From contig NZ_JANZKW010000002.1 of NCBI RefSeq assembly GCF_027257935.1, positions 372,001 to 436,000 of the forward strand: 64,000 nt of DNA, read 5' to 3'. The notes beneath the pieces were generated by a model. The model made no database searches and had not been told where the DNA came from. It worked only from the letters and a program-made list of their open reading frames with translations. The DNA comes from Chitinimonas sp. BJYL2 (GTDB lineage: Bacteria > Pseudomonadota > Gammaproteobacteria > Burkholderiales > Chitinimonadaceae). Position numbers and translations under genes: made by a program. The first letter of the stretch is position 1; each line of letters starts with the position of its first letter. Positions 9,386 to 16,882 of the stretch are shown here, in pieces.

Positions 9386-9862
9386 TCAATTGGCTTCGCA
9401 CTTCACCCTTTGCATGGGGAAATCACGCGCACGGGGCTTTCCTTGCAGCGAGCCCTCAATGCGCGCCAGCAAACCACCGTCGGCCTGCAGGGTATAGAGA
9501 ACCCGCTGAGGAAAATCATGGTGGGGATTCTCAAAAACCAGTGCCTTGGCGTGGCCGGATATCAGTTTGAAATGCGTTTCATCTCGGCCGGAGGGCTGAG
9601 CCGTGTAATGCAGTGCATCGTTCAGGGTGTGGATGCGCATGAATTCGAACTCGCGCAACTGCCCCTGGCGAACGGTACGCGACACACCCAGCAAGGTGCC
9701 TGCAGCGGGTAAGGTCCACACCTCGACCGACCCGGATTCCGCGGCGGACTGCCGCCAGCAGCCGGCCAGCCAAGCCAGCTCTTCGGCCTTCACGCGCGGG
9801 GGCTCACTGGCGCTGACGCTCAAGCAAAGTAGGGACAAGCATACCCAGCCGAGGCGCTTCAT
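9386..9862 (-). CDS. DUF6265-family exported protein
   Basis: A 158-residue protein with an N-terminal signal peptide (MKRLGWVCLSLLCLSVSAS). Its core is WLAGCWRQ...VEVWTLPAAGTLLGVSRTV...EFEFMRI followed by FENPHHDFPQRVLY, the pattern of the DUF6265 family (small lipocalin-like periplasmic proteins of unknown function). The preceding gene (9859-10329) overlaps it by 4 bp, so the two are translationally coupled. No catalytic role is known. Confidence 0.8.
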   Translation of the reverse strand: MKRLGWVCLSLLCLSVSASEPPRVKAEELAWLAGCWRQSAAESGSVEVWTLPAAGTLLGVSRTVRQGQLREFEFMRIHTLNDALHYTAQPSGRDETHFKLISGHAKALVFENPHHDFPQRVLYTLQADGGLLARIEGSLQGKPRARDFPMQRVKCEAN

Positions 9863-10329
9863 TGCCCTGCATCCTTACTTGCCGCACAGGAGCAGACCTC
9901 GGTCCCCTTATCGAAAACGATCTGCCATACGCCCGGCGAGACAAGCCGCCAAACCGAGTTGAAGCGCGCGATTAGCTTCCCGCTCGGGTCACGTACGGGG
10001 CCGCTACTGTGGGCCAGCGTGCCGCTTTCCAGGACTTCCACACTATCCGGCTCCCAAGAGAATGGCGGGGTGGGCCCCTGGTAGAAGCCTTGCCAAGCTG
10101 CAGCGACCGCCGCCTTGCCACGCAACACTTTGCCCCCGCCACCAAAGAAGACAGCTTCATCAGCCAGATACCGGGTGAATGCAGCGTGATCGCGATCTGC
10201 CATGGTTTTTGCGAATGCGCGTTCCGTGTCTGCGACCTGACGGCTAAGCGCGGCCAGATCAACTGGCGCGGCATGGGTAACAAGCGTGCTCATGGCGAAC
10301 AGAACCGAATAAAGACAGCGTGTCATCAT
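9859..10329 (-). CDS. Exported SnoaL/DUF4440-like (NTF2-fold) protein
   Basis: A 156-residue protein with a signal peptide ending near THAA. The remainder resembles DUF4440/SnoaL-like NTF2 folds: an N-terminal helix (DTERAFAKTMADRDHAAFTRYLADEAVFFGG), then LRGKAAVAAAWQGFY and a C-terminal WRLVSPGVWQIVFDKG strand. Such proteins bind small hydrophobic ligands or act as isomerase-like enzymes, but no specific function can be assigned. It overlaps the DUF6265 gene by 4 bp (ATGA). The C-terminus has a small Cys pair (CSC). Confidence 0.75.
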   Translation of the reverse strand: MMTRCLYSVLFAMSTLVTHAAPVDLAALSRQVADTERAFAKTMADRDHAAFTRYLADEAVFFGGGGKVLRGKAAVAAAWQGFYQGPTPPFSWEPDSVEVLESGTLAHSSGPVRDPSGKLIARFNSVWRLVSPGVWQIVFDKGTEVCSCAASKDAGQ

Positions 10330-10463
10330 CGTGCTCCAGTGGGGATTTGTCTTGCCAGTTTAGTGACTGTATAACCGGCTGTTGTGCGATATCCACAACG
10401 GCTTGTAAAGCATTTTCAACAGTGCTAGCGTCGCACCGGTTCATTCGCCCGTTTCAGGTCATC

Positions 10464-11753
10464 ATGCTCAAGTACCAGCGCCAAGCCCATATCGACTCTT
10501 ATTACGTTGCCAGCACGCCCGATATCCCCGCGTGGCCGGCACTGGATGGCAGTACCGATGCCGATGTGTGCGTAGTGGGTGGCGGACTAGCGGGTTTGTC
10601 GGCCGCGCTCAATCTCGCCGAGCGCGGTTTCTCGGTCGTGCTGCTGGAGGGCTCGCGCATCAGCCACGGCGCTTCGGGCCGCAATGGCGGGCAGGTGATC
10701 AATGGTTACGCCTGCGATATGGACACCATCAGCAAGGCGGTGGGCGATGAGCACGCACGCGTGATGTGGGACATGTCGCTGGAGGCCGTGGAGATACTCG
10801 ACGAGCGTGTCCGCCGCCATCAGATCGATTGCGACTGGGTACGCGGCCATGCCCTGGCCGCAGTAAAACCGCGCAAGTTCGATGAGCTGGTTGCATGGAA
10901 GGATGAGGCTGAACGCCGCTTTGGCTACCGGCACTACACGCTGCTGGACCAAACCGCGCTACGCGCCGAACTCGATAGCCCGCGTTACTGTGGTGGCCTT
11001 CTCGATACATTGGGTGGTCACATCCACCCGCTCAAGTACGCCTTGGGTCTGGCTCGCGCGGCACAAGCTGCCGGTGTACGCATCTTTGAAAACACGCCGG
11101 TTACCCGCGTTGATCAGGGTACGCCGCCCAGAGTGGTCACCGACACGGGCACAGTCAGTTGCAAGCAGGTTGTGCTGGCGGCCAATGTGAACATGGGTGA
11201 TCTGGTGCCTGGCCTGGGCGACAAGATCATGCCCGTCGGCACCTATGTCATCACCACCGAGCCACTGGGTGAGGCCCGCGCCAAAGCACTGATCAAATCC
11301 AACTTTGCCGTATGCGATACGCAGTTCGTGCTCGACTATTACCGGCTCACGGCCGATCACCGCCTGCTGTTTGGCGGCAAGGTCAGCTATTCGGGTCTGC
11401 CACCACCCAATCTGAAGGACGCCATGCGCGCCGATATGCTGCGCGTGTTCCCGCAGCTGGCCGATGTAAAAATCGACCACGCTTGGGGGGGCTTTGTGGA
11501 TATCACCATGAGCCGCGCGCCACACTGGGGCCGGTTGTCGCCCGACGTGTACTTCTGCCAGGGTTTTTCTGGGCACGGCGTAGCGGTGACGGGTTTGGCG
11601 GGCAAAGTGATTGCCGAGGCGATTGCCCGGCAGAACGAGCGGCTGGACTTGTTCGGCAAGATCCCGCATCTACCCTTCCCCGGCGGCAAGCTGCTGCGCA
11701 TGCCCAGTCTGGTACTGGGCATGGCCTGGTTCCGCTTGCGGGACTATTTCTAG
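10464..11753 (+). CDS. puuB: FAD-dependent oxidoreductase of the PuuB (gamma-glutamylputrescine oxidase) type
   Basis: A 429-residue DAO-family flavoenzyme. The start at 10464 (MLKYQRQAHIDSYY) has an AGG element 5 nt upstream; the frame extends further back but without signal-like sequence. The FAD-binding Rossmann motif is VVGGGLAGLSAALNLAERG (residues 38-56), followed by SGRNGGQVINGY (71-82), typical of PuuB-like enzymes, and near the C-terminus FCQGFSGHGVAVTGLAGKV. The reaction expected is oxidation of gamma-glutamylputrescine to the aldehyde, fitting the nearby agmatinase that would make putrescine. No PuuA, PuuC or PuuD homologue lies beside it, so a different amine substrate is possible. 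Confidence 0.78.
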   Translation: MLKYQRQAHIDSYYVASTPDIPAWPALDGSTDADVCVVGGGLAGLSAALNLAERGFSVVLLEGSRISHGASGRNGGQVINGYACDMDTISKAVGDEHARVMWDMSLEAVEILDERVRRHQIDCDWVRGHALAAVKPRKFDELVAWKDEAERRFGYRHYTLLDQTALRAELDSPRYCGGLLDTLGGHIHPLKYALGLARAAQAAGVRIFENTPVTRVDQGTPPRVVTDTGTVSCKQVVLAANVNMGDLVPGLGDKIMPVGTYVITTEPLGEARAKALIKSNFAVCDTQFVLDYYRLTADHRLLFGGKVSYSGLPPPNLKDAMRADMLRVFPQLADVKIDHAWGGFVDITMSRAPHWGRLSPDVYFCQGFSGHGVAVTGLAGKVIAEAIARQNERLDLFGKIPHLPFPGGKLLRMPSLVLGMAWFRLRDYF

Positions 11754-12412
11754 GCGGCTGCTTCGCTCGCGGCGGCCGGCTTGGCCAGGGTGACCTGCGG
11801 CCCGGCCGGCACGCCTTCGGCAGCCCAGCGATCCAGCTCATCCATGATGGCTTTATGGGTATCGCGGCTGATCTGGGGTAGTTCACCTCCCCATACCGCC
11901 GTTGCCTCGTCAAAGCCCTGCTGCACGGCCGCGCGAATGCGTTCGATCTGGCTGGCATCACCACCACTCGCATACAGGGCAAAACTCAGTATGCGCTCAG
12001 CGGTCTTGCGTACGCCCCACTCACCATCTTCTGCAATGGCAGCCTTGGCAGCCTCGATCTCTTCCGCTGGCGCACTCAGTTGCTGCTCGCCCTTGACGAC
12101 CTTGGACCATTCCAAGCCCTGCCCGTCGATCAGACCGCGCAGGAACTGCATGAACTCGCCCACCTGGCGCTCCGACTCTTCGAGCATGGTGGACAAGTCA
12201 GGCAGCTCCTTGGCCAGCCGGGCACGGGGGTTTTCGTAAACGGCGGTATCACCGTCTGCTTGACCCAGCTTAACCACGGTGGACTCGTCGGCGGGTTTGT
12301 CAGCCGATGTCGCTGCGCCAGCGCCTGCTGCGGCGCGTGACGAAGCAGCTGCTGTCCCGGTCTGGACAGCGTTAGCGGCACGTTGGCCGGCTTGCGTAAT
12401 GTTTGTTGTCAT
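11750..12412 (-). CDS. Conserved hypothetical protein with a DUF5610-like C-terminal region
   Basis: A 220-residue soluble protein. The start MTTNITQAGQRAAN at 12412 follows AGGAAA. Residues 1-45 are low-complexity Ala/Gly/Ser; the middle is acidic and helical (ELPDLSTMLEESERQVGEF). The C-terminal half has ERILSFALYASGG...IRAAVQQGFDEATAVWGG, then LPQISRDTHKAIMDELDRW, which resembles DUF5610 proteins of other proteobacteria (function unknown). The match is by eye and tentative. Its stop codon overlaps that of the convergent puuB gene in a shared CTAG. Confidence 0.65.
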   Translation of the reverse strand: MTTNITQAGQRAANAVQTGTAAASSRAAAGAGAATSADKPADESTVVKLGQADGDTAVYENPRARLAKELPDLSTMLEESERQVGEFMQFLRGLIDGQGLEWSKVVKGEQQLSAPAEEIEAAKAAIAEDGEWGVRKTAERILSFALYASGGDASQIERIRAAVQQGFDEATAVWGGELPQISRDTHKAIMDELDRWAAEGVPAGPQVTLAKPAAASEAAA

Positions 12413-12509
12413 TTTCCTGTCTCCGCTTGCGCGTGAGTACAGTATCGACAGATGTCGGCAGCGCTTGAGCGCCACCAGCATTTATCAGACAAGCGGGGGC
12501 CGAGTTGGC

Positions 12510-13253
12510 TCAGGCTGGTTGGGCGGTATCATCCTTGAGTGGATTTTTCTCGACCCACGCCTGATAGGCCGGCAGTACCTTGATGTCGGCAAAGTCTTTG
12601 AAATCCGGGTCTTCGGTCAGCACGGCGCGTACCAGCGTGTAGGCGTCGTCGGTCTTGCCCAAGGCCAACAGGATGCGAACCTGGGTATCAAAGGAAAAGT
12701 AATAGACCGGGTCGTCCGCGTGATCCGTTACTTTCTCGATGATCTCCAGCGCCTTTTCCAGCTGGGCGCGATTTCCTTTGGCTTTTTCGTAGAGGTCCCA
12801 CGCCAAAGCATTGCCGGCAAAGACAAAGGCTTCGATACGCAGCTTGCCCGCGGGTGTAAACACCCAATCGCCTACCTTGCCCTCCTGATCCAGGCGCGTG
12901 AACAGCTGACTGGATACCTTGAGGTAATCGGCTTCCGTGCCCGCTGCGAGCGTGGACGACTCCGGGCCGCTGAAGCTGGTCTTGATCAGCAGATACTGGG
13001 CATACAGGTAGTCATACTCGCCAAGATCGGCGCCTTCGTGAGCCAGCTTCAGGGCATCGACCACCATGGGTCTTGCCTGCTGTGGCGAGGGGTAGGCAAG
13101 GTGCGAAGCCTGCTCGATCAGTCTGGAAATGCGCTCGTCGGAATCCTCGGCAAAAGCATATGACTTATACACAAACGCCGGTAGCGGGTTGGCCAGCGCA
13201 GTCGCCGACAGACAAAGACATAAGGCCAAGCTCAAGGTACGCAGCAAATTCAT
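12510..13253 (-). CDS. Exported hypothetical protein, helical repeat-like
   Basis: A 247-residue protein with a clear signal peptide (MNLLRTLSLALCLCLSATALA, cleavage near residue 21). The mature part is alpha-helical, with paired helices resembling degenerate TPR units (SPQQARPMVVDALKLAHEGADL, about residues 56-77; KALEIIEKVTDHADDPVYY; ILLALGKTDDAYTLVRAVL). I do not recognise the family. It stands in its own transcription unit, upstream of and in the same direction as the DUF5610-like gene, with a 97-bp gap between them. Confidence 0.7.
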   Translation of the reverse strand: MNLLRTLSLALCLCLSATALANPLPAFVYKSYAFAEDSDERISRLIEQASHLAYPSPQQARPMVVDALKLAHEGADLGEYDYLYAQYLLIKTSFSGPESSTLAAGTEADYLKVSSQLFTRLDQEGKVGDWVFTPAGKLRIEAFVFAGNALAWDLYEKAKGNRAQLEKALEIIEKVTDHADDPVYYFSFDTQVRILLALGKTDDAYTLVRAVLTEDPDFKDFADIKVLPAYQAWVEKNPLKDDTAQPA

Positions 13254-13410
13254 CTGGAATGCCTCCTATGCATTATCGAACCGACTCCTGGCCAATGAGC
13301 CGGAGTTCATTTGTCGTCGCCAGCATGATAATGGGGGCAGACTGCGCCGTGCGAGCAGATATGACGTAAGCATTGCCATTGCCAGCCAGAAAGGGTTGGC
13401 CAGAGACGGC

Positions 13411-13926
13411 TCAGGGCTTATTCAGGCGGAAACGTGCTTCGGGCAAGCCGTCCTCATCCACCGCATCTTCCACGTGGGTAAAGCCGAGCTTGCCCATCAT
13501 GGCAATCGAGGCGGCATTGGCCGGATCAATGGTGGCAACCATGGCGCTCAGGCCACTGTTGTGCCAAGCCCAAGCAATCATCGCCTGGGCCAGCTCCGTT
13601 GCCAGACCTTGCCCCCAGTGCGATGGAGCCAGTGCGTAGATGATCTCGGCCACATCCGGTTCGGGGGCATAGTCGTTGTGGTTAAGACCTGCCCAGCCGA
13701 TAACGGTGCCACTGGCGGCATCCACCACGGCATGCGTGCCGTAGCCCCAGCGGTCTGCGTTGCTGTTGGCGCGGTTGATCCAGCGCGCCGTGGTTTCGCG
13801 ATCCAGCGGCTGACCATCACCCACCCAGTGCATGATTTGCGGGTTGGCAGTCAACGCGCAGAAAGCATCGAGATCGGCCGCTTGCCAGCGGCGCAGTTGC
13901 AGACGTGCGGTCGTGATCCAGTACAT
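13411..13926 (-). CDS. GNAT-family N-acetyltransferase (RimJ/RimL type)
   Basis: A 171-residue GNAT enzyme that would transfer an acetyl group from acetyl-CoA to an amine. The chosen start at 13926 (MYWITTARLQLRRWQ) lies just past the stop of the upstream hydrolase gene; the longer frame would overlap it. The start LQLRRW, AEIIYALAPSHWGQGLATE (acetyl-CoA pyrophosphate loop, Q/RxxGxA) and the C-terminal IAMMGKLGFTHVED are typical of the RimJ/RimL-like group. The substrate is unknown. It is probably co-transcribed with the hydrolase. Confidence 0.82.
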   Translation of the reverse strand: MYWITTARLQLRRWQAADLDAFCALTANPQIMHWVGDGQPLDRETTARWINRANSNADRWGYGTHAVVDAASGTVIGWAGLNHNDYAPEPDVAEIIYALAPSHWGQGLATELAQAMIAWAWHNSGLSAMVATIDPANAASIAMMGKLGFTHVEDAVDEDGLPEARFRLNKP

Positions 13927-13934
13927 ATCCAAAC

Positions 13935-15014
13935 TCAAACCGGCTGCACAAAGAAACCGGCAATGTAGTCGCTGCTGACAGCGTGCAACGCCGCAGGTGA
14001 CCACGCCGGCTTGCCATCTTTATCTACCAGCAGCGCGCGCACGCCCTCGGCAAAATCGGGGTGGCGGCAGCATTGGCACGATACGGCCAGTTCCATATCG
14101 AAGACTTCGCGCAGCGACATATGCTTGGCGCGGCGCTGGGTTTCAGCAATCAAACGGATCGATGTTGGCGAGCCGCTGGCCAGCTTTTGTGCGCCTTGGC
14201 GCAGCCAGTCGTCACTGCCTTGGTAGCGCGTGATCACCTCGACCATATCGTCCACGCTGTCGTAATCGGTCAGCGCGCGGATGGCATCCCAGCGCGCGCG
14301 TACTTCCGACGGAGCCAGTTCCACCGACGCATTGGCCGCCAGATCGCGCAGCGCACGCGAGAGGATGCGGCGGTTGGCGTCGCTATCGCCCGACCACTCC
14401 AGCGTGGACAGCAAGCCCGGCAGATGCGTGCGCGCACTGGCCGGCAGGCTGATATCGGCCAAGCCCAAGAACAGCGCATCCGCCGCGTTGAGCGACGCAC
14501 CGGTCAGGCCCAGATAGAGGCCGACTTTCCCGGGCAAACGGTTCAGGAACCACGACCCGCCCACATCGGGATACAGGCCAATGGTGATTTCGGGCATGGC
14601 AATGCGCGAGCGCTCGGTCACCACGCGGTGACTAGCACCGGCAAGCAGACCCAGGCCGCCGCCCATCACGATCCCGTGCCCCCAGGCCAAGACCGGCTTG
14701 GGGTAAGTGTGGATCAGGTAATCGAGCGCGTACTCCTCGCGGAAGAACGCATCGGTCTTGGAGAAATCGCCTTCACGAATGGCCTGATGCATGGCGACTA
14801 CATCACCACCCGCACAGAACGCCTTCTCGCCCGCGCCCTGCAAGAGCACGCAGATGATCTTGGGATCGTCGCGCCAGGCACCCAAGCGCTCGTTCAGCAG
14901 CCGGATCATCGGCAGCGACAGCGCATTGAGCGACTTTTCGGCATTCAGGGTGGCCACGGCAATCTGGCGGCCATTGGCGGTGGGGCGCAGTTCAAAGAGG
15001 ACAGAATCGGTCAT
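13935..15014 (-). CDS. 3-hydroxyisobutyryl-CoA hydrolase (enoyl-CoA hydratase/isomerase family)
   Basis: A 359-residue crotonase-fold enzyme of the 3-hydroxyisobutyryl-CoA hydrolase subgroup, acting in valine breakdown by freeing 3-hydroxyisobutyrate from CoA. It shows FCAGGDVVAMH (oxyanion hole, residues 67-76), WGHGIVMGGGLGLL (111-124), and PEITIGLYPDVGGS (141-154) supplying the Glu142 and Asp150 pair expected in this hydrolase class. The length is right for the class, which is longer than true enoyl-CoA hydratases. It belongs with the neighbouring enoyl-CoA hydratase in an acyl-CoA degradation cluster. Confidence 0.87.
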   Translation of the reverse strand: MTDSVLFELRPTANGRQIAVATLNAEKSLNALSLPMIRLLNERLGAWRDDPKIICVLLQGAGEKAFCAGGDVVAMHQAIREGDFSKTDAFFREEYALDYLIHTYPKPVLAWGHGIVMGGGLGLLAGASHRVVTERSRIAMPEITIGLYPDVGGSWFLNRLPGKVGLYLGLTGASLNAADALFLGLADISLPASARTHLPGLLSTLEWSGDSDANRRILSRALRDLAANASVELAPSEVRARWDAIRALTDYDSVDDMVEVITRYQGSDDWLRQGAQKLASGSPTSIRLIAETQRRAKHMSLREVFDMELAVSCQCCRHPDFAEGVRALLVDKDGKPAWSPAALHAVSSDYIAGFFVQPV

Positions 15015-15041
15015 GGCAAAAAGCGCAATCAGGTCAAAGGA

Positions 15042-15731
15042 TCAACAGCCGCGAGTGTACTGCCAGAGCTGGTAGCGGCCACGGGAGTCGATCAGCGGCA
15101 GCCAGCCCGTGGGCCCGGCAGGGTGCGGCTCGGCCGCGCAGGGGCTGGATACCAGCCTGACGCGGAACCACCATTGGCCGTGTATCCGGCGGCGATCAAG
15201 AATCTCGGGCTCAAGCTGATCGGCTTGCACCGATATGTCGGCTTGGGTGCCAGCACGGCTGGAAAGCTGGCGCGACCAGTCAGGGCCAAACCGGTTGAGC
15301 TGATCCTTGCCGAGGAGTTCCCCGATGGCGCGGAACGACTGCCCGGCCTGATGAGGCATCCACAGAATCGGCTTGCTGGTACCCACGCGCAGCAAACCAA
15401 GCCAGCCATGCCGGCGCGCAAACACCAGCAGGTCCGCGGCTTCGTAGGCGGTTTCCAGGTAACGCAAGGCGTCAACCTTAACAAGCTCCGCGGGTGCCTG
15501 CTTGTCCGGTACGGCATACACGGTCACCCGGCCCGCCGGCCCGCCGCGTTCCCGCCATTGCTGCAACGCTGGCAGGCTGACCACGCCCAAGGCGCCGGCA
15601 GGCGGGAAATGCTCCGGCGTGTAATCGGCCGCCAGTGCGGCGGCTGCCAGCAGCACCCAAACGCCGACCAGCAGCCTGATCAGCGTTTCAGCGGTTCTTC
15701 CAGACGGGAGGGCGCTTTTCCAGGAACGCAC
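15042..15731 (-). CDS. Exported hypothetical protein with a GTG start inside the upstream gene
   Basis: About 229 residues. The GTG at 15731 has AGGAGG exactly 6 nt upstream, giving an N-terminus with a positively charged region and a hydrophobic signal (LLVGVWVLLAAAALAA). It overlaps the end of the enoyl-CoA hydratase gene by 44 bp, and its ribosome site lies in that coding region, so translation is probably coupled. The mature part (ALQQWRERGGPAGRVTVYAV; WWFRVRLV; GPTGWLPLIDSRGRYQLWQY) is not a family I recognise; the C-terminal GWLPL...LWQY segment could be an SH3-like strand set. The function is unknown. Confidence 0.7.
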   Translation of the reverse strand: MRSWKSALPSGRTAETLIRLLVGVWVLLAAAALAADYTPEHFPPAGALGVVSLPALQQWRERGGPAGRVTVYAVPDKQAPAELVKVDALRYLETAYEAADLLVFARRHGWLGLLRVGTSKPILWMPHQAGQSFRAIGELLGKDQLNRFGPDWSRQLSSRAGTQADISVQADQLEPEILDRRRIHGQWWFRVRLVSSPCAAEPHPAGPTGWLPLIDSRGRYQLWQYTRGC

Positions 15732-16464
15732 GCACACCCTCCTGCTGGTCTTCGGTATCGAACAGGTCCACAAACAGCTCACGCTCCATGGGCATGGCGC
15801 TCCACATTGGCTGCTTGCGCGCTGCCTGGATCAGCGTCTTGCAGGCTGCGACGGAGGACGGGCTCTGCTTGGCCACCTTTTCGGCCAATTCCAGCGCCTT
15901 GGCCTTGGCCTCACCCGTAGCCACCACTTCTTCCACCAGACCAATCTGCAATGCGGTTCGTGCATCCACGCGCTCACCACACAGGATCATGCGTTTAGCC
16001 CAGCCCTCGCCCACCAGCCAAGGCAGGTGCTGCGTACCCAAGCCGCCGGGCAGCAGGCCCACGGCAGCTTCAGGCAGCGCCATCACGGCGTGTTCTTCGG
16101 CAATCCGGATATCGCAGGCGAGCGCGGCTTCCAGTCCGCCGCCCATGGCATAGCCATTGATGGCGGCAATGCTCACGCCTCGGAACTGCGCCAGCGTCTC
16201 GAACGCGCGGCCAAAGAAAGTGATCATCCGGCGGGCACGCGCCTTGTCACCATCGGCAAATACATTCAGGTCGGCACCCGCACTAAAGAACTTGGGGCCT
16301 TGCCCGGTCAGCACGATTGCATAGACCTCGGGGTCAGCGTTCAGTTGCTCGACCATCGCCTGCAGGGCGGGCAGGCTCTCTTCCGTCCAGGTATTGGCGG
16401 GCGGGTTCTGCATGGTGATCAAAGCCGTATGGCCGATACGTTCCAAGCTCAACAAGGCGCTCAC
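15688..16464 (-). CDS. Enoyl-CoA hydratase/isomerase
   Basis: A 258-residue crotonase that hydrates 2-enoyl-CoA in beta-oxidation-type pathways. The start is taken as GTG 16464, preceded by GGAGAG; the frame runs further to 16509. The oxyanion-hole segments are FFSAGADLNVF (59-69) and NGYAMGGGLEAALACD (103-118). Glu112 and Glu132 (in MALPEAAVGLLPGGLGTQ) sit at the positions of the two catalytic glutamates of classical enoyl-CoA hydratases. The following gene overlaps its 3' end by 44 bp. Physiological substrate (fatty acid or branched chain) is open. Confidence 0.87.
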   Translation of the reverse strand: MSALLSLERIGHTALITMQNPPANTWTEESLPALQAMVEQLNADPEVYAIVLTGQGPKFFSAGADLNVFADGDKARARRMITFFGRAFETLAQFRGVSIAAINGYAMGGGLEAALACDIRIAEEHAVMALPEAAVGLLPGGLGTQHLPWLVGEGWAKRMILCGERVDARTALQIGLVEEVVATGEAKAKALELAEKVAKQSPSSVAACKTLIQAARKQPMWSAMPMERELFVDLFDTEDQQEGVRAFLEKRPPVWKNR

Positions 16465-16563
16465 AGGGGCTCTCCATTCATGATGTCGGCCACACGATAG
16501 CACTGCCAAGCAACGATCGGAATCGCTTTACCTTAACGTCACTCAGCCGGCGCACCGGCATGC

Positions 16564-16593
16564 TTGCAATTTAATAATGATAACCATTATCAT
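16564..16593 (+). promoter_or_regulatory. Predicted hemP promoter, overlapped by the Fur box
   Basis: TTGCAA (16564-16569) and TATCAT (16588-16593) are separated by 18 bp. Transcription would then start at about 16600, at or next to the hemP ATG at 16601. The -10 lies inside the Fur palindrome, so bound Fur would occlude RNA polymerase directly. Confidence 0.5.
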
Positions 16594-16595
16594 TA
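16575..16595 (+). promoter_or_regulatory. Fur box upstream of hemP
   Basis: TAATGATAA at 16575-16583 and TTATCATTA at 16587-16595 form a perfect 9-3-9 palindrome with the NATNATNATTATC pattern of ferric uptake regulator sites. It stands directly upstream of hemP and the haem-uptake genes, implying iron repression of the whole operon. Confidence 0.92.
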
Positions 16596-16600
16596 ACTTC

Positions 16601-16759
16601 ATGAGTACGACGAAACCCACACCCAGCCCTGCTCCCACTCCCGCCGTGCTGGACGCCCAGGCCCTGTTGGGGCAGCGCAATGAAGTCGTGATACGGCACC
16701 GGGAGGAAACCTACCGCCTACGGCTGACGCGCAACGGCAAACTGATCCTCACCAAGTAA
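16601..16759 (+). CDS. hemP: Hemin uptake protein HemP
   Basis: A 52-residue basic protein. The C-terminal part (LLGQRNEVVIRHREETYRLRLTRNGKLILTK, read in segments) has the RL-T-NGKLILTK ending of HemP proteins, which accompany haem-uptake operons and in Burkholderia act as activators of haem-receptor expression. The start is set at 16601 (MSTTKPTPS). An upstream in-frame ATG at 16577 lies within the Fur box and would give an unlikely start. No Shine-Dalgarno is visible before 16601, and the predicted promoter suggests a leaderless or nearly leaderless message. Confidence 0.88.
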   Translation: MSTTKPTPSPAPTPAVLDAQALLGQRNEVVIRHREETYRLRLTRNGKLILTK

Positions 16760-16839
16760 GCCCAAGGCTCACCCGGCAACACCCTTTCCATGACGTAGCC
16801 AGCCAGGCAATTAGTTCGCCCAGCCAGCCAAGATTTCCG

Positions 16840-16867
16840 CCCCGCCACAGGCTGGCGGGGCCTTTTT
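16840..16867 (+). terminator. Terminator/attenuator between hemP and the haem receptor
   Basis: CCCCGCCA (16840-16847) pairs with TGGCGGGG (16853-16860) across a 5-nt loop and is followed by CCTTTTTCT. It is a canonical intrinsic terminator between two genes of one apparent operon, so a large share of hemP transcripts should end here. Confidence 0.85.
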
Positions 16868-16882
16868 CTGGATTCACTGGCT

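Noticed and set aside
10320-10463. N-terminal extension of the PuuB-like gene from 10320
   Set aside because: The added residues are Cys/Ser-rich and unlike any PuuB N-terminus; the ATG at 10464 has a ribosome site and matches the family.
14061-15920. Plus-strand open frame of about 620 codons across the hydrolase and hydratase genes
   Set aside because: Antisense to three minus-strand genes with clear family motifs; no support of its own.
16577-16600. hemP start at ATG 16577
   Set aside because: It falls within the Fur palindrome and promoter -10, so it would be upstream of transcription start.
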